Shown one piece after another: positions 1-7,889 of a stretch of 37,441 bases of DNA. The position numbers were made by a program, and so were the translations under genes. Source of the DNA: CABHOJ01 sp965649545 (lineage in GTDB: Bacteria > Pseudomonadota > Gammaproteobacteria > Burkholderiales > Methylophilaceae); the NCBI GenBank assembly GCA_965649545.1, contig CBFGLF010000004.1, positions 1 through 37,441 on the forward strand, read 5' to 3'. The stretch's first letter is position 1; each line of letters starts with the position of its first letter. The notes under the pieces are model-generated. The model saw nothing but the letters and a program-made list of their open reading frames with translations. It did not search any database and was not told where the DNA came from.

Positions 1-694
1 CCACCGCGAGACGGACATGACGCCCGCCGGTGCGGCACTGGTTGGAGACGTCGATACTGCGCCAGCCTGCTTCGCCCAGCCAGACATCGGCCCAGGCATG
101 ACTTTCCATCAGGCTGCCATCCTCTGTGAACAGGTAACCGCTGACATAGCGGGCGGGTAGCCCGAGACGGCGGCAGCAGGCGACGAAGATATGGGCATGA
201 TCCTGGCAGACACCGTTGCCGAGGATGAAGGCATCCGAGGCGGGCGTATCCACGGCCGTGTTGCCCCGGGCATACGGCACACGCTCGATGATGGCATCCA
301 CCATACCGTCCAGCCAGGCACTGTCTTCGTTATCTACATGGGATTGGTACTGCAGCGCGAACCGCTCCAGTTCTCCGTGGGCTTCGGTCAAGGGCGTCAT
401 GCGCAGGTAGACGCCCAAGGGCAATCGGTTGTCCGTGGCGGAATATTCGAGCCCGGTCTCGACCTGACCACTGGCGACGATGTGGATCGCCTGGTGGGGG
501 TTATCCAGCACCAGCGTGTGTGCGGCGTTGCCATAGGCATCGTCGAACCGGTGCAGATGCCCGTTGACGCGCACCTCCCAATGCTTGACGTGCTGGCCGA
601 AGCCGTCCTGCGGCGTGAGGCGCAACTGCTGGATCGTGTAATTGACCGACTCGCTGTATTCGTAACTGGTACGGTGCTCGATACTGAGGTCCAT
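1..694 (-). CDS. transglutaminase-like family protein, C-terminus cut by the window edge
   Basis: The reading frame starts at ATG 692-694 and is still open at base 1, giving 231 residues. The N-terminal third (about 1-90) is the beta-rich domain that precedes transglutaminase-like cores in this bacterial family. The core shows the Cys-His-Asp triad: C163 in GVCQDHAH, H199 in ESHAWADVW and D215 in SIDVSNQ. Family knowledge: such proteins are papain-fold peptidases or amide-bond transferases, not blood-type transglutaminases; the substrate is unknown. The start is 5 bases after the stop of the alpha-E gene, so the gene is the third member of a tight cassette with that gene and an ATP-grasp gene. 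A cytoplasmic location is inferred because no signal peptide is visible. Confidence is high for the family and low for any precise reaction. Confidence 0.93.
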   Translation of the reverse strand, partial: MDLSIEHRTSYEYSESVNYTIQQLRLTPQDGFGQHVKHWEVRVNGHLHRFDDAYGNAAHTLVLDNPHQAIHIVASGQVETGLEYSATDNRLPLGVYLRMTPLTEAHGELERFALQYQSHVDNEDSAWLDGMVDAIIERVPYARGNTAVDTPASDAFILGNGVCQDHAHIFVACCRRLGLPARYVSGYLFTEDGSLMESHAWADVWLGEAGWRSIDVSNQCRTGGRHVRLAV

Positions 695-699
695 ACCGG

Positions 700-1644
700 T
701 CAGACAGCGGGAGGGTTGAGAAAGGTTCGCTGTATTTCGAAACCGAGGTTGTTATTGCACTCGATGAACTCGCTGAGGAACTCGTGCAGGCCTTCCTGAA
801 AGATCTCGTCCATGCGGCCGTAATGCAGTTTGGCGTGGACTTCGCCTGCCAACCGGCGACACTCGCTGTTACGTCGCGATAACTGCTCAAGGATAGGCAC
901 GATCTCGTCCAGGCAGGCGTGTAGCGATCGCGGCATGTCGTCACGCAGCACCAGCAGTTCCGCCACGCGCCAAGGCTCGATACTGTCGCTGAACACCTTC
1001 TGGTAGGCCTGGAAGGCGGAGACCGAGCGCAGGACGGCGCTCCACTCGTAATAGTCGACCGCACCGCCGACCTCTTCGTCGCTCGGCAGCAAAAGATGGT
1101 ATTTCACATCCAGCAAGCGGGCCGTGTTGTCGGCACGCTCGATGAAGGTGCCCAGCCGCACGAAACGGAACGCGTCATCGCGCAGCATGGTGCCGAAGCT
1201 GACGCCACGGAACAGGTGCGAGCGCGACTTCACCCAGTCGCAGAATTCGTGCAAGCCGCCCTCGGACAGGTTGGCACCGAAGAACTGGCTGAATTCCAGC
1301 CACAAGGCGTTGATGTTCTCCCAGGTCTCGGACGACATGGCGACTCGCACGGCACGAGCGTTCTCGCGTGCACTGCGCAACGAACTGAAGATACTGGACG
1401 GGTTCTCGTCATCCATCGCCAGATAGCGGATCACCCCGGCGGCAGTCACCGGCCCGTATTCCGCTTCATAGGCTTCGACATCGCCGGCGATGCGCAGGGC
1501 GGGCTCCCATAGGGCGGCCTCGCTCTCGGCGGCATTCGGCACCAGCGACATGTTGTAGGTGACGTCGAGCACGCGCGCCATGTTTTCGGCGCGCTCGATG
1601 TAGCGGGCCATCCAGTACAAGTGATCGGCGGTTCTACTAAGCAT
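700..1644 (-). CDS. alpha-E domain protein (DUF403)
   Basis: The 314-residue protein begins MLSRTADHLYWMARYIERAEN, the hallmark opening of the all-helical alpha-E family, and is full length. The family has no known enzyme activity. It nearly always occurs beside circularly permuted ATP-grasp and transglutaminase-like genes and was proposed from comparative genomics to act with them in making or attaching small peptides; that role is unproven. Here its first 8 bases overlap the last codons of the ATP-grasp gene, and its stop lies 5 bases before the transglutaminase start, so translation of the three is probably coupled. No signal peptide or membrane segment is seen. Confidence 0.95.
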   Translation of the reverse strand: MLSRTADHLYWMARYIERAENMARVLDVTYNMSLVPNAAESEAALWEPALRIAGDVEAYEAEYGPVTAAGVIRYLAMDDENPSSIFSSLRSARENARAVRVAMSSETWENINALWLEFSQFFGANLSEGGLHEFCDWVKSRSHLFRGVSFGTMLRDDAFRFVRLGTFIERADNTARLLDVKYHLLLPSDEEVGGAVDYYEWSAVLRSVSAFQAYQKVFSDSIEPWRVAELLVLRDDMPRSLHACLDEIVPILEQLSRRNSECRRLAGEVHAKLHYGRMDEIFQEGLHEFLSEFIECNNNLGFEIQRTFLNPPAV

Positions 1645-3058
1645 TCAACACCCACGTATCTTTGGTACCGCCACCCTGCGATGAATTGACCACCAGCGAG
1701 CCCTCTCGCAGTGCGACTCGGCACAAGGCGCCAGGCACCAGCGTGACAGTCTTGCCGGACAACACGAACGGACGCAGATCGACATGACGTGGCGCGATAC
1801 CTTGCTCCACCAGTGTCGGGCAGGTGGAAAGGGCCAAGGTCGGCTGCGCGATGTAATTCGACGGGCTGGAGAGGATGCGCAGGCGGAATTCCTCGATCTC
1901 GGCATGCGTGGCAGCCGGGCCGACCAGCATGCCGTATCCGCCGGACCCCTGCACTTCCTTGACCACAAGTTCCTTGAGGTTGGCGAGCACATACTTGAGG
2001 TCATCGGCCTTGCTCAGTTCATAGGTCGGCACGTTGCTCAGGATGGGCTCTTCATTGAGATAGAACCGGATCATCTCCGGCACGTAGATATAGGTCGCCT
2101 TGTCATCCGCCACGCCGGTACCGACCGCGTTGGCCAGCGTCACCCCGCCGTTGCGGTAGACGGATAGCAGGCCGGGAACGCCGAGCATGGAGTCGCCCTT
2201 GAACACCAATGGATCGATATAGTCGTCATCGATGCGGCGGTAGATGACATCGACGCGCTTGGGGCCTTCGGTCGTGCGCATGTAGACGGCATTGTTACGC
2301 ACGAACAGGTCCTGGCCTTCCACCAGTTCCACACCCATCTGCTGGGCGATGAAGGCATGCTCGAAGTAGGCACTGTTGTAAGCGCCGGGTGTGAGCAGCA
2401 CGACCACGGGATCTTGCACCCCGGGCTGGGCGACGGCGCGCAAGTTGTTCATCAAGACCTGCGGGTAATGTTCGACAGGTGCCACCGAATAACGGCGGAA
2501 CAGCTCGGGGAAGAGGCGCATCATCATCTTGCGGTCTTCCAGCATGTAGGAGACCCCCGAGGGTGTACGCAGATTGTCTTCCAATACGTAGAACTGGTCT
2601 TCAGAAGTGCGCACGATGTCGATACCGGCGATATGCGCATAGACCTGTCCCGGTACATCGACACCGAACATCTCGGGGCGATATTGGGAATTGGCGATGA
2701 TGCTGGCGGGCACGATGCCGGCCTTGATGATCTCCTGGCCATGGTAGATGTCGTGCAGGAACATATTGAGCGCCTTGACGCGCTGAATGGCCCCGGCCGA
2801 CAGCCGTTTCCACTCGCTGGCAGCGAGCAGGCGGGGAATGATGTCGAAGGGGATCAAGCGTTCCTTGCCGGCTGTCTCGCCATAGACGTTGAACGTGATG
2901 CCGACGCGGCGGAACAGCAGCTCGGCTTCCTGGCGCTTGCTCTCCAGCTGGTGGTGCGGGATGTTACGGATCCAGTCCGCATAATCCGCGTAGATGCCCC
3001 GCACGGTGCCATCCGCCAGCCGCATTTCATCAAAAGGGAGTTTCGCTGCCGTATCCAT
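1637..3058 (-). CDS. circularly permuted ATP-grasp protein (DUF404/DUF407)
   Basis: The 473-residue protein opens with the family signature around residues 9-25 (PFDEMRLADGTVR). It carries a glycine-rich ATP-binding segment (VQGSGGYGMLVG) and ends with HVDLRPFVLSG and SSQGGGTKDTWVLNA, all typical of this family; the length is normal. ATP-grasp enzymes join a carboxylate to an amine through an acyl-phosphate, so a peptide or amide ligase activity is expected. The substrate is unknown. It is the first gene of a three-gene minus-strand cassette. The start at 3058 has no clear Shine-Dalgarno sequence; it is preferred because the conserved FDEM motif begins soon after it. An inverted repeat lies directly upstream. 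Confidence 0.94.
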   Translation of the reverse strand: MDTAAKLPFDEMRLADGTVRGIYADYADWIRNIPHHQLESKRQEAELLFRRVGITFNVYGETAGKERLIPFDIIPRLLAASEWKRLSAGAIQRVKALNMFLHDIYHGQEIIKAGIVPASIIANSQYRPEMFGVDVPGQVYAHIAGIDIVRTSEDQFYVLEDNLRTPSGVSYMLEDRKMMMRLFPELFRRYSVAPVEHYPQVLMNNLRAVAQPGVQDPVVVLLTPGAYNSAYFEHAFIAQQMGVELVEGQDLFVRNNAVYMRTTEGPKRVDVIYRRIDDDYIDPLVFKGDSMLGVPGLLSVYRNGGVTLANAVGTGVADDKATYIYVPEMIRFYLNEEPILSNVPTYELSKADDLKYVLANLKELVVKEVQGSGGYGMLVGPAATHAEIEEFRLRILSSPSNYIAQPTLALSTCPTLVEQGIAPRHVDLRPFVLSGKTVTLVPGALCRVALREGSLVVNSSQGGGTKDTWVLNA

Positions 3059-3061
3059 ACA

Positions 3062-3099
3062 ATGGATTAGGCAAACTACATGCCAATTAATTAATCCAT
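3062..3099. promoter_or_regulatory. inverted repeat in the leader of the ATP-grasp cassette
   Basis: ATGGATTA (3062-3069) is mirrored by TAATCCAT (3092-3099), with a second nested pair GGCA (3070-3073) and TGCC (3081-3084). The arms sit in an AT-rich patch immediately upstream of the minus-strand ATP-grasp start at 3058. It could fold in the mRNA leader or be a repressor site. Which of these is right cannot be told from the sequence. Confidence 0.4.
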
Positions 3100-3212
3100 A
3101 TAAATCAATATCATGGACTTATACGGTATGAGGGAAGACTTAAAACGCACCCTGCTGGGGCGCGCTAGAAAATGCACGCTCCGTCTTGGGGCCGTGGCGT
3201 ATGGTGCCAGGC

Positions 3213-4892
3213 TTAATCCCGACCTGAACGCCAGACCGAGATCAGCAGCATGATGCCGATCACGAAGGCAAGGAAGAAGCCCATGAAGCCGAAGGCTGGC
3301 AGCCCGAACAGCGTCGGCCCGCCTTTCACGGTCATGACGATGGAGGAACCCACGATCAGGGCCGCGGTGATGAGGCCTAGCGTCAGTCGGTTGGTGCTGT
3401 GATCGAGCTGGTGACCGAAGTGATCGAGCCGCTTCAGTTCGAGGTTCAGGCGCAAACGCCCGCGCCCCGCTTCTCGCAGCACCTGCGAGACGTCTCTGGG
3501 AAGACCGGTCAAGGCGTCGAGGACATTGGCCGCGCCGCGCTTACCGCGCTTGTAGAGGTTGGCGGGCATGTAACGGTCGATGATGATCTTTTTCACGAAT
3601 GGCGTCAGGTGGCCGACGATCTGGAAATCCGGATCGAGCTGACGGCCCAAGCCTTCCAGCGTGATGAGCGCCTTGAACAGCATGGTGAGGTCTGGCGGCA
3701 CCGACAGGTGGTTCTCGCGCATGATGGTCGTCAGGTCGTTGAGTAGTGCGCTGAAGCGAACCTGCTTGAGCGGCGCGCTGTCGTAGTTGCAGATGAACTC
3801 GTCGACATCCGCCGAGAGCTTGTCTTCGTCGATCGGCACATCACCGGCCCAGATGACGAGGATATCGCGCAAGGTCTCGATGTCGCGTGACACCAGGGCG
3901 GCCAGCAGGTCGGCGATCTCGTCGCGGCGGTCGAGCGTGATGCGGCCGACCATGCCGCAATCGATGATGGCGAGACGATTGCCCGGCAGATAAAACACAT
4001 TCCCCGGATGGGGATCGGCATGGAAGAACCCGTCGATCAGGACCATCTTCAACACGGCGTTGGCGCCGCGCTCGCCCATCAACCGGAGATCCAGCCCGGC
4101 CTCACGAGCCTGCTGCAGATCATTGCCGGGGATACCGTCGATGTAATCCATCACCAACAGGGCCTCACTGGTGTAATCCCAGTGGATGCGGGCGAACTCG
4201 ACGGTCTCGTCCTCTGCGAAGTTACGGGCGAAACGGTCGGTGTTGCGGCCTTCCATCGCCAGATCGAGCTCGCGGCGCAGGGACTTCGAGAATTGCGCGA
4301 TGATCTTGCCCGGCTGGAAGCGCTTGGCCTCCGGGAATTCCGATTCGACCAGCCGGCCCAGATGCGATAGCAAACGCAGGTCCGCCTCGATCTTCTCCTC
4401 GATATTGGGGCGTCGGATCTTCAGTACGACCGGCGTGCCGTCCTGCAGTTTCGCCATATGCACCTGGGCGATGGAAGCGGCGGCGGCCGGCTCGGTCTGC
4501 AGGTCACGGAAGACTTCGAAAGGCGATTTGCCCAACGCGGCTTCCAGGCCCGGTAACAGCTCGGCAAAGGCGACAGGCGGCACATGATCCTGCAGTTTTG
4601 CGAATTCGTTGATCCAGCTAGGCGGGAAGATATCAGGCCGGGTCGCCAACACCTGTCCCAGCTTGACGAAGGTCGGCCCTAGCTCTTCCATGGCCATGCG
4701 TGCCCGCACCTCGGAAGGCTGGGCAAGGATCTCAGGGGTGGCGCTGGAGTTGACGGCATTACCGGCGCGCCCGATCAAGCTACCTTTGCCGAGTCGCTTG
4801 GCGACATCACCCCAGCCGTATTTCATCAGGATGCCGGCGATCGTCCGCAGACGACTGAAGTCCCGCATCACGGAGATGGTTTCGCGAATCAT
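3213..4892 (-). CDS. ubiB: UbiB/ABC1/AarF family protein kinase-like ATPase
   Basis: The 559-residue protein has the full UbiB architecture. The KxGQ motif is KLGQ at 77-80; an alanine-rich nucleotide loop (about 136-142, AAAASIAQVH) replaces the kinase P-loop; the ATP-binding Lys is K158. The catalytic loop FHADPHPGN carries D293 and N298, and the metal Asp is D311 in IIDCGMVG. Two membrane helices close the C-terminus (about 505-555). UbiB supports ubiquinone synthesis at the membrane, probably as an ATPase that helps extract isoprenoid intermediates. It is not flanked by ubiE or ubiJ, so it could be a paralogue rather than the main UbiB. Its start lies 18 bases after the small upstream gene. 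AAGG with 7-base spacing precedes the ATG. Confidence 0.88.
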   Translation of the reverse strand: MIRETISVMRDFSRLRTIAGILMKYGWGDVAKRLGKGSLIGRAGNAVNSSATPEILAQPSEVRARMAMEELGPTFVKLGQVLATRPDIFPPSWINEFAKLQDHVPPVAFAELLPGLEAALGKSPFEVFRDLQTEPAAAASIAQVHMAKLQDGTPVVLKIRRPNIEEKIEADLRLLSHLGRLVESEFPEAKRFQPGKIIAQFSKSLRRELDLAMEGRNTDRFARNFAEDETVEFARIHWDYTSEALLVMDYIDGIPGNDLQQAREAGLDLRLMGERGANAVLKMVLIDGFFHADPHPGNVFYLPGNRLAIIDCGMVGRITLDRRDEIADLLAALVSRDIETLRDILVIWAGDVPIDEDKLSADVDEFICNYDSAPLKQVRFSALLNDLTTIMRENHLSVPPDLTMLFKALITLEGLGRQLDPDFQIVGHLTPFVKKIIIDRYMPANLYKRGKRGAANVLDALTGLPRDVSQVLREAGRGRLRLNLELKRLDHFGHQLDHSTNRLTLGLITAALIVGSSIVMTVKGGPTLFGLPAFGFMGFFLAFVIGIMLLISVWRSGRD

Positions 4893-4910
4893 TGCATGCC
4901 TTTGGCGGAG

Positions 4911-5246
4911 TTATTCACTGTCTTGTATCTTCCTGGCGCGACGCTCGATGCGGCTCGCGATCTCGAGCAATGTGTGACTGGCTAGCAAGGCTGCACGGAC
5001 ACCGATCTTCTTGACCTGGCGACGGCCGGTCAGCTTGACGTCCTTGGCCGATGCCTTCAGGCGCTGCGCCAACCCTTTGGCGACGAGCTTGATGCGTTGC
5101 CGGGCAGAGGTACCGGTATGGCTGGCGTAGTCTGACCAGGTCTCCTGCCATTCGCGGTTGTGCCACGCTCTAGGGGAGGGATGCAGGGAATGGGGCTTCA
5201 TGCCCGCCTTGTGTCCCGTCATTGAAAGCGATCGATGTCCTGACAT
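4911..5246 (-). CDS. small basic hypothetical protein upstream of the ubiB-like gene
   Basis: This 111-residue protein is not recognised. Its first 45 residues are rich in His, Ser and Trp. The rest is strongly basic with many Arg and Lys (RQRIKLVAKGLAQRLK and onward) and ends in a predicted long helix with mixed hydrophobic and charged residues (AALLASHTLLEIASRIERRARK). No signal peptide or clear membrane helix is present. AGGAG six bases ahead of the ATG at 5244-5246 supports the start. It is probably co-transcribed with the ubiB-like gene 18 bases downstream, so a role with that membrane protein or at the membrane surface is a guess. Confidence is fair that it is a real gene and nil for function. 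Confidence 0.7.
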   Translation of the reverse strand: MSGHRSLSMTGHKAGMKPHSLHPSPRAWHNREWQETWSDYASHTGTSARQRIKLVAKGLAQRLKASAKDVKLTGRRQVKKIGVRAALLASHTLLEIASRIERRARKIQDSE

Positions 5247-5386
5247 GGGCGCTCCTGTACAGCGGTTGGTTCAGACTCATTCTATACCAACTCCATGGGC
5301 CGAATGCCCGAACGAATCAGCGACCAAATGATTATGTAAATAAGTCAAAGGTTTACAAAACATACCTTCGCCTTTTAGAATGCGGC

Positions 5387-5923
5387 ATGCGCTTTTCAAT
5401 CCGTTCAACCGCTGTAGCGCTCATGATGCTCTGCCTGCCTGCCTGGGCTGCGGAATCCACGCCTCCTCCTTCACAGCCGACCGCCGAAACAGAACAGGCC
5501 GGCTGGTCGAGCTCGGCTCAGGAGATCCTCATCAATGCACTCAGCCTCACCGGCATCAAGTACAAGTACGGCGGCAATTCACCGGAGACCGGCTTCGACT
5601 GCAGCGGTTTCGTGCGCTACGTGTTCCAGCAGGCTGCGAACCTGACGTTGCCTCACGGTGCCCGCGCGCTGAGCCAACTGGGGCAGACCGTGCCGGTCGA
5701 TCAACTCAAACCCGGCGACCTGGTCTTCTTCAACACCCTGAAGTCCGCCTTCTCGCATGTCGGCATCTACCTCGGCAACAACCGCTTCATCCATGCACCA
5801 AGCTCCGGCGGCGGTATCCATGTCGTCAATATGAGTGACGAGTATTGGAGCAAGAGGTTCAACGGTGCACGCAGGATAGACGGCACCGATCCCCAGGTCG
5901 CCGAAAAGACCACCGCCCAATAA
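5387..5923 (+). CDS. secreted NlpC/P60 family peptidoglycan endopeptidase
   Basis: The 178-residue protein starts with a signal peptide (MRFSIRSTAVALMMLCLPAWAA), followed by a Pro/Thr-rich linker and a NlpC/P60 domain from about residue 45. The catalytic Cys is C72 in FDCSGFVRYVF, the catalytic His is H124 in SHVGIYLG, and H136 (FIHAPSSGG) fits the third polar position. Members cut the D-Glu to meso-DAP bond in peptidoglycan stem peptides, in the periplasm. The frame stays open upstream to 5222, but the start at 5387 is chosen because the signal peptide begins there. It diverges from the small basic gene at 5246 and stands alone. Confidence 0.92.
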   Translation: MRFSIRSTAVALMMLCLPAWAAESTPPPSQPTAETEQAGWSSSAQEILINALSLTGIKYKYGGNSPETGFDCSGFVRYVFQQAANLTLPHGARALSQLGQTVPVDQLKPGDLVFFNTLKSAFSHVGIYLGNNRFIHAPSSGGGIHVVNMSDEYWSKRFNGARRIDGTDPQVAEKTTAQ

Positions 5924-5930
5924 GCCGCAT

Positions 5931-5959
5931 AAAAAAACGGCCGGGCATCGCCCAGCCGT
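5931..5959 (-). terminator. intrinsic terminator of the bacterioferritin gene
   Basis: A stem of CGGC plus GGGC (5938-5946) pairs with GCCC plus GCCG (5950-5958) across one mismatch and a 3-base loop. On the minus strand it is followed by seven U residues (5931-5937). It ends the minus-strand gene at 5988 and may also serve the plus-strand NlpC gene weakly. Confidence 0.85.
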
Positions 5960-5987
5960 CAATATCCTTTTATTACCTTCTTGCCGA

Positions 5988-6461
5988 TCAGTCGTGGTAC
6001 ACACCGACCTCGCCAGGCTTGCGCAACATCTTGTTCACTTCGCCCAGATGCAGTTCTTCGGTGTAGATCATCTCGCGCGCATATTCCTCCAGCATCACGG
6101 ATTTACCCTCCACCAGCTTGAGCAGCTTGCGATAGCAATTTAGGGAGGCGTTCTCGTGGTCGAGCGACTCGCGCAGGATGTCACCGACATCGTGATTGTG
6201 GGTCTCCAGCAACGGCCCGATGGACAGCGATGGGTGACCGCCGAGGTGGGTGATAAGCTCACCAGCCTTGTTGGCATGGTCCAGGGATTCCGTCGCCTGG
6301 CCGCGCAGCCATGAGACGATGGGGATGCGGTTGTAGCCATAGACCATCAAGGCATAGTGCGTGTAACGGACGACGCCTGCCAGTTCCATTTCGAGGATGG
6401 TGTTGAGTGCCTTGATGACGGGGGTATTGATGCCGGAATCGGCTTTCTTGTCTTTAGCCAT
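5988..6461 (-). CDS. bfr: bacterioferritin-like ferritin domain protein
   Basis: The 157-residue protein is a four-helix ferritin-like protein close in length to bacterioferritin. Likely diiron ligands are E26 (LEMELAGVVRY), E58 and H62 (ESLDHA), E103 and the E135-x-x-H138 motif (EELH). The second helix has ESLDHA, spaced differently from the ExxH of E. coli Bfr, so this may be a bacterioferritin subfamily rather than classical Bfr. No haem-ligand Met could be assigned. The expected role is iron oxidation and storage in a cytoplasmic shell. AAGGAG precedes the ATG. A strong terminator follows. It lies downstream of, and in the same direction as, a Fur-box-controlled EAL gene, which strengthens an iron-linked reading of this block. 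Confidence 0.85.
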   Translation of the reverse strand: MAKDKKADSGINTPVIKALNTILEMELAGVVRYTHYALMVYGYNRIPIVSWLRGQATESLDHANKAGELITHLGGHPSLSIGPLLETHNHDVGDILRESLDHENASLNCYRKLLKLVEGKSVMLEEYAREMIYTEELHLGEVNKMLRKPGEVGVYHD

Positions 6462-6555
6462 AAGTGTCTCCTTGGGTTTCTACGAAGGGCTTTGCAGCCG
6501 ATGGGCGTAGTCTAGCCCACCCAAAACAAACGTGCAGAATTGCGAATAGTTCACA

Positions 6556-6568
6556 TTGCGAGTCGCAA
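6556..6568. promoter_or_regulatory. perfect TTGCGA-N-TCGCAA palindrome upstream of bfr
   Basis: A 13-base perfect palindrome (TTGCGA g TCGCAA) lies about 95 bases upstream of the bacterioferritin start, with a further TTGCGA half-site at 6540-6545, 16 bases away. The spacing on one DNA face suggests a protein-binding site, but no regulator is recognised. Confidence 0.35.
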
Positions 6569-6595
6569 CTACATCCGACCCGATGAGCCGGCACT

Positions 6596-7378
6596 TCATT
6601 GCCGGATGCGGATGTACTGCTTCGCGAACAACGCTCCCTGCACGCAATCCACGCCCATGCGTCTCGCCCATTCCAGCTCGTCGCAGCTGCTGACGCCATC
6701 GAGGATGGTTTGCACCCCTATCCTGCGTGCCGCGCTCACCAGCCAATCCAGCGTCGCTTCTGCCGCATGCTCGTTAAGCTGCTTGAGCGCCATGCCATTG
6801 AACTTGACCACGCTGGCATCGAGGAAAGCGCTGAGCGAGAACATGCCCCAGCGTACGCCGAGATCCTCCAGGGCGACCGAGGTTCCGCTGCGCTGCAGCA
6901 GTTCGATCATGCGCTGGGAGCGCATCGCGTCGGCGGTATTGTGATTCTCGACGACGTTGATGATGAGTTCGCGTTCCGACCAGGCATGCTGCTTGAACAG
7001 GGTCAGAAAGGGGTTATCCAGCGCCTCGCCGCCCTCGAAGAAGCTGTCGATATCAAGGTCCAGCATCAGATAGCCAGCACCCGGTTGATGCGCGATCTGT
7101 AGTTTCTTCATTTCCAGTTCGGTGTAATAGAGCATGAGCGGGTTCTCATGCAGCCGGGCGAACATCCGGCCCGCACTGAGTGGACTCTGGCTGTGGGTCC
7201 AGAACCGGGCGGCGGCCTGATATCCCGCGATCTCCTCCCCCTGCAGATCGATGATGGGCTGGTATTCCACGCCGAAACGACGCGTCAGGATCACGTCCAG
7301 GACTTCGTCCGCGCTCAGGTCGGCGGGGTCAGACAGGGCATGCAGAGCATGCATCTCCAGACGATTCAATGCATTCAT
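6596..7378 (-). CDS. degenerate EAL domain protein, probably without phosphodiesterase activity
   Basis: The 260-residue protein is a stand-alone EAL domain with no sensor or GGDEF part and no membrane helix. Its fold landmarks are visible: EYQPIIDL at 38-45, LEDLGVRWG at 170-178 and QGALF at 247-251. The EAL motif is replaced by YQAAAR (Glu to Gln at 54). The EITE-like motif reads NVVE (141-144), the first Asp of DDFG is Glu, and AEGVE reads LDGVS (226-230). Several metal ligands are therefore missing, and cyclic-di-GMP hydrolysis is unlikely; binding, or a protein-partner role like E. coli YdiV, is possible. AGGAG lies 8 bases before the ATG. The promoter has a strong Fur box in its spacer, so expression is probably induced by iron limitation. 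Confidence 0.88.
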   Translation of the reverse strand: MNALNRLEMHALHALSDPADLSADEVLDVILTRRFGVEYQPIIDLQGEEIAGYQAAARFWTHSQSPLSAGRMFARLHENPLMLYYTELEMKKLQIAHQPGAGYLMLDLDIDSFFEGGEALDNPFLTLFKQHAWSERELIINVVENHNTADAMRSQRMIELLQRSGTSVALEDLGVRWGMFSLSAFLDASVVKFNGMALKQLNEHAAEATLDWLVSAARRIGVQTILDGVSSCDELEWARRMGVDCVQGALFAKQYIRIRQ

Positions 7379-7406
7379 GGTGGGCGCTCCTGTGATGGGA
7401 ACCCAT

Positions 7407-7435
7407 ATTATAAATGAGAATCATTATCATTTGAA
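7407..7435 (-). promoter_or_regulatory. sigma70 promoter with a Fur box in its spacer
   Basis: On the minus strand the -35 is TTCAAA (7430-7435) and the -10 is a perfect TATAAT (7407-7412), separated by 17 bases. The spacer is almost entirely a Fur box: ATGAGAATCATTATC (7414-7428) matches 14 of the last 15 bases of the classical 19-base site, and the 21 bases 7412-7432 are nearly palindromic. Bound Fur would cover both promoter elements. The EAL gene starts about 29 bases downstream. Confidence 0.88.
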
Positions 7436-7473
7436 GTGTGGGTGTCATCGGCAATTGATCCCGCCGCTGGACG

Positions 7474-7767
7474 TCAGTCCTTCTTGTCGCTGTGCCCTAG
7501 CGGACGTTCCGGATCGATTTGGTCACGGATCAGTTGCTTGAGCTCTTTGGATTCAGGGAAACGGCCTACCTGCTTGCGCGAGAAAATCACTTCCTTATTG
7601 AGCCGCACCTCAAAAATACCGCCACTGCCCGGAACCAGTGTCAATCCGGCAATGTCCGATTCAAAGGTCGTGAGAAGCTCCTGCGCCATCCAGGCTGATC
7701 GCATCAGCCAATGGCATTGGGTGCAGTATTCGATCTCGACGTGATGCTGTCTATTGGTGGCTGACAT
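7474..7767 (-). CDS. Rdx family (SelT/SelW/SelH-like) thioredoxin-fold protein
   Basis: The 97-residue protein has the CxxC redox motif near its N-terminus (C15-T-Q-C18 in EIEYCTQCHW) and the conserved middle PGSGGIFEV typical of the family in bacteria, where Cys replaces the selenocysteine of animal SelW. Function is poorly known; a glutathione- or thioredoxin-linked redox role is likely. An open frame extends 32 codons further upstream, but the start at 7767 has GGAG seven bases before it and matches family length. It lies just upstream of the Fur-controlled promoter in the same direction, so read-through into the EAL gene is possible. Confidence 0.88.
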   Translation of the reverse strand: MSATNRQHHVEIEYCTQCHWLMRSAWMAQELLTTFESDIAGLTLVPGSGGIFEVRLNKEVIFSRKQVGRFPESKELKQLIRDQIDPERPLGHSDKKD

Positions 7768-7889
7768 GGTCTGACTCCGGTGGCAGTGGCGCGCGATTGC
7801 TTTGCAAGCGGCCCATAAATAGCGGAAAATGAAAGTATTGTTCGTACACTGACGTAACGCCACATTATCCCATCAAGGAAACATCTTAC

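Noticed and set aside
5222..5386. Longer start for the NlpC/P60 gene at 5222
   Set aside because: The signal peptide begins at 5387, and the extra 55 residues have no family character.
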